Under the pieces are notes generated by a model. That model ran no database searches and had not been told where the DNA came from. It saw only the letters and a program-made list of their open reading frames with translations. A DNA stretch of 64,000 bases from Debaryomyces hansenii CBS767. Lineage: Eukaryota > Ascomycota > Pichiomycetes > Serinales > Debaryomycetaceae. The translations under genes and the position numbers were made by a program. The DNA is taken from the NCBI RefSeq assembly GCF_000006445.2, contig NC_006043.2, positions 1,116,001 to 1,180,000 of the forward strand. Direction: 5' to 3'. Shown one piece after another: positions 58,991 through 64,000 of this stretch. How positions within the stretch are numbered: position 1 is the stretch's first letter; each line of letters starts with the position of its first letter.

Positions 58991-60730
58991 ATGTATTCTG
59001 ATCAGTTGTTATCAAAACAAGGCCCATTGGCGCATGTATGGTTGGCAGCTAACTATGACAAGAAATTATCCAAACAACAATTATTAAATACCAATATCAT
59101 CCAGTCGTCACGTATAATATCAACACATCCTATTAGCTATCAAAGCTCGCAAAACTCACAAACTACTACGGAAGGCAATGGAAAAACTATAACCCTTAGA
59201 CTATCAGGACAATTATTATTGGGTATAGTACGAATTTATTCGAGAAAGACCAAATACTTATTAGATGATGTGAATGATATCTTATATAAATTGAAGAATT
59301 CGTTCAAATATGCTAATGGAGGGGTTTTTCTAGGATCGGAATTGTCTAAGAATCTGATCAACTTGGCACCTCGGCAAACAATCGTGTCTAATGTTGAGAG
59401 CATTACATTGACAGATCAGGTAGCTGATTTTGACTTGTTATATCAAGAAGATTTGAACTTGGGTGATGAAATGGGGACCACAAATACCAACACACTTTTT
59501 AGTCAAATCTCAAACGCCAATTCTTTGAATGATAGCAGTTTTAACTATGATCAATCTATCGAAATGCCCAGGTTCAATGACAGCACGATGAATAATCCAA
59601 ATAATGATGATGACTTGGAGTTGGATTTTGAACTCGGAGATAATGATAATGACAATACATTTGACCAATCGATAGAAGTAGGTAGAAATGTGTCACAATT
59701 GCCAGAGAACAGTCCGGATGTGTCCATATTATCTGATTTAAATAAGGACAATTCTATGCAGAATGATGATAATACAGGTCTTGAATTTGATTTTGATAAT
59801 CCTTTAGAGACAATTGATGAATCCAGGCCCATTAATGAAGAAAATGTCGATAGTGAAACTTCGGATAACAATGAGCCAATAACACCACCATCTATATCAA
59901 GACCAAGACTGAAGTTGGTTGGAATAACTGAAGAAGGACAATTAAAAACCACAAAACGTAAGTTAAAAGTTGATTCGAACGAAGAATTGGACATGGGTAT
60001 TTCGATTGAAAGTTTGAGAAACAATCAACGATTACAATTAAACAATGAGGCTTTAGATGAATATTTGACTTTGAGGTTGTCAGAGACAGAGAAAATACAG
60101 TTGATTCATGAACTAAGTAGTCCTGTTAATTCTGCAAATAAAAGAAGAAAATTGTGGAATATAGATGAACACTTACAGCAAAGATGTTTGGAATTATCTC
60201 ACGATGAGCAAACCATTGAATATAACAATCAACTTCAAACTGATAATCAACAGTTTGATGATTTTGACGATAATTTAGATTTTGATATTTCATTGCCAGG
60301 GTTAGAAACTGAAGCTGATATTACCGGTAATACTTTGGAATCTGCTCAATTTGAAGGGGGAAATGAAGATGAAGAAGAAGAATTCTCAAATGAAGTTGTA
60401 ACGAAATCAACCATTCAGATTGCTGATCAGCTCAGAGAAACTTTTTCTAATAATGTAGAGGACGTGGTGAATTTAACTGAAATGATTGAAAAGGATTTAC
60501 AAATCCTCGATAGAGATGAAACCAAAGTTCCATTAGGAGTCGCCAACAAATCTTCCGAAAATATTAGAGTGAACAAACGAAGGGAAGCAACTAAATGTTT
60601 CTTTGAGTTATTAGTCCTCGCAACAAATGATTGTATCTCAATCGAACAAGAACTGCCCTCTAGTACAAACAAAACTGGAGGTAAAATTAACATTAGGTCT
60701 AGAGATAGAATCTTTAACCAGTTTCTTTAA
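58991..60730 (+). CDS. MCD1: Mitotic cohesin kleisin Mcd1/Scc1
   Basis: The kleisin that closes the Smc1-Smc3 cohesin ring and is cut by separase at anaphase. The 579-residue protein has an N-terminal Rad21/Rec8 domain (about 8-110): LLSKQGPLAHVWLAANYDKK, LRLSGQLLLGIVRIYSRKTKYLLDD. The C-terminal winged-helix end (about 520-579) has KRREATKCFFELLVLATNDC. Between them the protein is acidic, with separase-like sites SIEMPR (Arg194), SIEVGR (Arg232) and SIESLR (Arg343). YSRKTKYLLDD and the single-copy context favour Mcd1; the meiotic Rec8 is the alternative. The first ATG in frame is at 58991. Confidence 0.9.
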   Translation: MYSDQLLSKQGPLAHVWLAANYDKKLSKQQLLNTNIIQSSRIISTHPISYQSSQNSQTTTEGNGKTITLRLSGQLLLGIVRIYSRKTKYLLDDVNDILYKLKNSFKYANGGVFLGSELSKNLINLAPRQTIVSNVESITLTDQVADFDLLYQEDLNLGDEMGTTNTNTLFSQISNANSLNDSSFNYDQSIEMPRFNDSTMNNPNNDDDLELDFELGDNDNDNTFDQSIEVGRNVSQLPENSPDVSILSDLNKDNSMQNDDNTGLEFDFDNPLETIDESRPINEENVDSETSDNNEPITPPSISRPRLKLVGITEEGQLKTTKRKLKVDSNEELDMGISIESLRNNQRLQLNNEALDEYLTLRLSETEKIQLIHELSSPVNSANKRRKLWNIDEHLQQRCLELSHDEQTIEYNNQLQTDNQQFDDFDDNLDFDISLPGLETEADITGNTLESAQFEGGNEDEEEEFSNEVVTKSTIQIADQLRETFSNNVEDVVNLTEMIEKDLQILDRDETKVPLGVANKSSENIRVNKRREATKCFFELLVLATNDCISIEQELPSSTNKTGGKINIRSRDRIFNQFL

Positions 60731-60789
60731 TCTGAATAGATAATACTATTTATGCAATATATGTACATTATTAAATAACAGTTGACCAT

Positions 60790-62706
60790 TCACATTCTTT
60801 TATTTCTTTGTAGAAACTCGATTAGTCCATCGTCGATATCGCTATTTGCTTTACTTTCAAGCACTTCATTTAAAATTATGTCATCAATGGACCAGATCAG
60901 GATTGAACCATTGTTGAATCCTATTATTATATTGTTGCCATTGATATCAAACCGAGCTGTCGTTGCATATAGTTTGGAATTTACGGTGTCAGAACCAGCT
61001 TCATTTTTTGTTTCAAGTGATATGGAACAGATAGGATTCATTAATTTGTGACTCATATCCCAAAAATCTATTATAGGACGTAAATCATGATTCATACTTT
61101 GATTAAAAACTCCCAATGTAAAAAACTGTAAAGGGTAATTTGGGCGAGCTTCCATATCTAATATTAAATAAGTAACAGGTATTTGAAGAATGGGAGCTTT
61201 TTGAGCTGATGCCCATATCTTTATAGTCCAGTCAATATTGGATGTTGCAATTATTGATTCCCCGCCGTCTATCGGCAATTCCATTATAGATGTAATACTA
61301 GAGGAGTGAAGAGGATTCTCGTCATCTTTATTATCTTCTTCATATAATTGTTCAATGTTTCCATTACCTGCGTCGTTTGATAGCCTAAATAACTTACCAT
61401 CATCACTTCCCACTAATAGTTTGTTCAAGAACTTATATGCTGGAGGCTGCGAAGAAAGTTCCTTTTTCGTAGATCTTGCTAGATCAGTTTCTTCTTGTAA
61501 TATTAAAGCCTTTGAAATGGATAATATATCTTTTGATTTCACGTATTCCTCGGTATTACTGCTTGGTTTGCTTAGTTTCAAAGAACTAATTTTCGGCCAC
61601 GCTAATAAATTGGAAGACCAAAGGTTAATAACGCCATCTAAGGAAGTAGAAATAATGCATTCATTATTTTCTACCAGTATCTGATTAATAGACGAAATTT
61701 CATTAGTATGATGTATGAAGTTTACTGCTTGTTGGTCATTATTTATTATTGACGAAGCAATATTTGATAAAACAGGTGTCATTAACAGGGGTAAAATGGC
61801 AACACTATTTCTTCCGTTATCCAGTAGATTCCAAATAACAACCTTGCCATCAGACAAGCCTCCAATTACTTTGCGTGGGTTCACCTTATCAAATTTTATT
61901 TCAGTTATTGATGAAGTACAATGCAAAAAATATTCTGGGAATGCCTTTGAACCTTTTATGTTATAAATTATTGCAAGTCCAGGAGACTGAGTAATACCAT
62001 TTAAATACAGCTGGTTTGAAATTAGATGATTTATGCTTGAATTTTCAAGTGAGTAAGAGGCAACTATTAATTCGGGAAAATGGGGAGATATATCAATATA
62101 CTTTATCAATCGACCTTTAACGACTGGAATCTCGAGATTTAATCGAAAAGGGCCATTTTCAGACACCTGATTATCGAAAGATCTATCAAATTCGTTCTTC
62201 AACTCTTCACTCTCTGAAAAATTCTTGAGTATACTTGAATCAATAGCTTCTTGAGTAATAATCTTATTAAGGAACTTAAATGTGTGTTTCATAGAAGCAT
62301 TTAACTTTGATTCTTCAATTTCTACTACGGAATCATTTTCAATTGTTTCCAAGCTTTCATTAGGTTCATCAACGATTCTTGTCTTGTTCTCAATTTCTGT
62401 ATCAGACGGTTCATCGGTTGTTTGGATAGCTTTGTCGTACGTAATAACATTTTTCTCATTTGCATCAGATTCATTATGATGTATAGGAATACCATTACTT
62501 ATATAGTTTACATCATGTTCTTGAGGTGCAAGATCTACTTGAATAGCGACATTCACCTGCTTGGTGTTAGGCTTAATGGGTGAACTCTGAAACTGATCTA
62601 TGAGCTCATTTACCAATTTATCATCGTGGCTAGTATTACCTAGTCTCCTTTGTTTCAATTCCTGGAGCCTTTGTCTCTTCTGTTCTAATAAAGACTGTCT
62701 ATCCAT
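60790..62706 (-). CDS. PAC11: Dynein intermediate chain Pac11
   Basis: Links the dynein heavy chain to light chains and dynactin for nuclear positioning. The 638-residue protein begins with the charged helix MDRQSLLEQKRQRLQELKQRR that in the family binds dynactin (p150). KAIQTTDEP near residue 93 resembles the KxTQT motif bound by the LC8 light chain Dyn2, and VAIQVDLAP near 55 is a weaker match. WD40 blades fill residues about 205-620, with GGLSDGKVVIWNLLDNGR, SLDGVINLWS and TSNIDWTIKIWASAQKAP as typical family segments. S. cerevisiae Pac11 is shorter (533). Convergent with MCD1, 59 bases apart. Confidence 0.88.
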   Translation of the reverse strand: MDRQSLLEQKRQRLQELKQRRLGNTSHDDKLVNELIDQFQSSPIKPNTKQVNVAIQVDLAPQEHDVNYISNGIPIHHNESDANEKNVITYDKAIQTTDEPSDTEIENKTRIVDEPNESLETIENDSVVEIEESKLNASMKHTFKFLNKIITQEAIDSSILKNFSESEELKNEFDRSFDNQVSENGPFRLNLEIPVVKGRLIKYIDISPHFPELIVASYSLENSSINHLISNQLYLNGITQSPGLAIIYNIKGSKAFPEYFLHCTSSITEIKFDKVNPRKVIGGLSDGKVVIWNLLDNGRNSVAILPLLMTPVLSNIASSIINNDQQAVNFIHHTNEISSINQILVENNECIISTSLDGVINLWSSNLLAWPKISSLKLSKPSSNTEEYVKSKDILSISKALILQEETDLARSTKKELSSQPPAYKFLNKLLVGSDDGKLFRLSNDAGNGNIEQLYEEDNKDDENPLHSSSITSIMELPIDGGESIIATSNIDWTIKIWASAQKAPILQIPVTYLILDMEARPNYPLQFFTLGVFNQSMNHDLRPIIDFWDMSHKLMNPICSISLETKNEAGSDTVNSKLYATTARFDINGNNIIIGFNNGSILIWSIDDIILNEVLESKANSDIDDGLIEFLQRNKRM

Positions 62707-62776
62707 TATTCAAAGGGTTATAGTAAGGCCTAATAGTGTTTATTATATTAACTCTCTTTATTTTGAAACCATTTTA

Positions 62777-62781
62777 ACGCG
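62777..62781. promoter_or_regulatory. ACGCG (MCB-like) core upstream of SLD5
   Basis: ACGCG in TTAACGCGCTT, about 90 bases before the SLD5 ATG, in the divergent PAC11/SLD5 promoter. Confidence 0.35.
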
Positions 62782-62870
62782 CTTACAAAACCAAAAAATT
62801 GATCTCTCGATCTGACTTTTGGTAAATTTTCGATAAGCAGTTTTGAATAATAAACCATTATTCAAGCAAG

Positions 62871-63608
62871 ATGAATAAAGACTTAGATATTGATGATATT
62901 CTCCAAGAATTTGATGATTCTAATGTTCACTCAAAGTCTTCAAAATATGGAATTCGTAACTCGGAGAATATATATGACCAACTTGTGGCAGCTATGTTAA
63001 ATGAAAGAATGTCTCCAGATGTATTACCTTATAAGCATGAATTAATGAAGGAAGTACTAACACAGTTATCAAATCAACAACAGTATTTGTTGGATTCTCA
63101 TGAATATGGCGATTCGAATGTGGAATCTGGTATTGTCACTGGGGACTTCAAATTGCAATTAATGATTATAGAGACTGATATAGAGAGATTGAATTATTTA
63201 GTAAGGCTATACCTCCGTACAAGACTAGCAAAGATTGATAAATTCACAATACACTATATTAATGAAACGTCCAATGACGATCCAACGAATGATCGGTCGC
63301 TTTTGTCACCAGAAGAGACCGAATATATGCATAAACACTTCAAGATTTTAACTCAGTTATATAATAACAGTTTTTTGAAAAAAATGCCCCATTTTTTGAC
63401 ATTGTTAGATGATACCAGTGGTGGACAATCAATGATATCAGTACCCGATATCAATCAACCTGTATTTATTAAAGTGATCACTAAAGTCCCAATAATAATC
63501 AACTTAGACGAAGATGAAGATTTGGAATTGGTTGAGAACGGAATTTATGTTGTTAAATATAGCCTAATTAAAAAGTATATAGAGATAGGTGATATCGTAT
63601 TAATATGA
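62871..63608 (+). CDS. SLD5: GINS complex subunit Sld5
   Basis: One of four GINS subunits; GINS with Cdc45 and MCM forms the CMG replicative helicase. The 245-residue protein has DIDDILQEFDDSN at the start, and the helical A domain (about 30-150) with MSPDVLPYKHELMKEVLTQL and ETDIERLNYLVRLYLRTRLAKIDKF; the LVRxYLRxRLxKI pattern is the family hallmark. The small B domain ends VKYSLIKKYIEIGDIVLI, as in Sld5 where the final strand closes the protein. S. cerevisiae Sld5 is 294 residues. Confidence 0.94.
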   Translation: MNKDLDIDDILQEFDDSNVHSKSSKYGIRNSENIYDQLVAAMLNERMSPDVLPYKHELMKEVLTQLSNQQQYLLDSHEYGDSNVESGIVTGDFKLQLMIIETDIERLNYLVRLYLRTRLAKIDKFTIHYINETSNDDPTNDRSLLSPEETEYMHKHFKILTQLYNNSFLKKMPHFLTLLDDTSGGQSMISVPDINQPVFIKVITKVPIIINLDEDEDLELVENGIYVVKYSLIKKYIEIGDIVLI

Positions 63609-63632
63609 TAATTAAAGTATATGAATTTTTAC

Positions 63633-64000
63633 TTAAATAACCTGTTCATCACACCCACCAGGACATACAATATTCTCTTGGTCTATGAACCATTCTCGTA
63701 AGCATCCAAAGTGACCCCTATGACCGCAACTTAAACTGGTAACAATGTTTAAACCTTTGCAAGGTTCATCGCAATATATACAATTCAGTTGTTTTGTTGA
63801 GCATTCGTCACAATACCAGTAACCAAAACTATCCTCGTTAAGTGCTTTTCGTTTTGACTTTTCATTAACTAATAGTTTCTGGCACCAACAACAGAAAAAC
63901 CTTAAATTTACTTCAGTACTTGCAAGATTTGCTAAATCAGGTAGTAATTCCTTAGGTGCCATATTAACAACATACATTGCGTTAGAAAATAGCTGTTTTC
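63633..64000 (-). CDS. RTC1: SEA/GATOR2 complex WD-repeat protein, C-terminal RING part (Rtc1/Sea2 type), cut by window end
   Basis: The frame is open to the window edge, so only the last 121 or so codons are seen; an internal ATG at 63977 is not the true start. The segment has a zinc-ribbon and RING arrangement: FCCWCQKLL, YWYCDECSTKQLNCIYCDEPC, and LSCGHRGHFGCLREWF with CPGGC at the end. This C-terminal fingerprint occurs in the SEA/GATOR2 WD-repeat subunits Sea2/Rtc1 (WDR24), Sea3/Mtc5 (WDR59) and Sea4 (Mios), which act on TORC1 at the vacuole. GHFGCLREWF and CPGGC lead me to Sea2/Rtc1, but the propeller part outside the window is needed to decide. The stop is 24 bases from the SLD5 stop. 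Confidence 0.7.
   Translation of the reverse strand, partial: KQLFSNAMYVVNMAPKELLPDLANLASTEVNLRFFCCWCQKLLVNEKSKRKALNEDSFGYWYCDECSTKQLNCIYCDEPCKGLNIVTSLSCGHRGHFGCLREWFIDQENIVCPGGCDEQVI

Noticed and set aside
1..64000. Transposons, LTR remnants, CRISPR arrays, viral insertions
   Set aside because: No reverse transcriptase, integrase, transposase, long direct repeats or regularly spaced repeats were seen; the only tandem array is the Rpb1 tail.

Overview
The window is a 64 kb piece of nuclear chromosome from a budding yeast, most likely of the CTG-clade Debaryomyces/Candida group. This rests on AT-rich intergenic DNA, compact intron-poor genes, short introns with GTATGT or GTACGT donors and TACTAAC or GCTAAC branch sites, a Med2 protein resembling the Candida TLO family, and a Scheffersomyces-like xylitol dehydrogenase. 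The species cannot be fixed from sequence reading alone. If the clade is right, in-frame CTG codons should be read as Ser, not Leu.

I support 41 protein-coding genes; two are cut by the window edges (VPS53 on the left, a SEA-complex RING protein on the right). Three genes have a short 5' exon that a plain ORF scan misses: an unrecognised gene at 5777-6748, the mevalonate diphosphate decarboxylase gene, and IAH1. Seven other genes have a better ATG inside a longer open frame (bZIP factor, RTT103, BPL1, APC11, VPS3, SMD1, MED2), and MCD1 likewise. I found no tRNA, rRNA, transposon, CRISPR array or virus-like element.

Layout: 1-13 kb holds VPS53, TRP1, CCT8, an Rca1/Cst6-type bZIP factor, a Spo73-like dysferlin-domain protein, the spliced unknown gene, CRD1, the mevalonate decarboxylase gene, the co-repressor TUP1, COX16 and a LYAR-type zinc-finger protein. 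13-23 kb is rich in nuclear and chromosome genes (CSM1, RTT103, HMI1, RFC4, POP3) plus VPS52. 23-36 kb holds RPB1 with its heptad tail, CPR6, CKA1, LTV1, a MATE transporter and PIH1. 36-49 kb holds BPL1, APC11, COQ2, VPS3, PRO1, IAH1 and an isolated maltase-type alpha-glucosidase. 49-64 kb holds VNX1, DFM1, SMD1, MRPL25, XYL2, ATP16, MED2, MCD1, PAC11, SLD5 and the truncated SEA gene.

Genes sharing a process are scattered as usual in yeast: GARP subunits VPS53 and VPS52; mitochondrial CRD1, COX16, HMI1, COQ2, MRPL25 and ATP16; cell-cycle CSM1, RFC4, APC11, MCD1 and SLD5; transcription TUP1, RTT103, RPB1 and MED2. Promoter motifs fit gene functions in several places: a gap-type heat-shock element before CPR6, RRPE plus PAC before LTV1, ACGCG cores before RFC4, CSM1, MCD1 and SLD5, and GTGGGG (Mig1-like) boxes before the maltase gene. 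No clearly new multi-gene system is visible; the least explained item is the spliced gene at 5777-6748.
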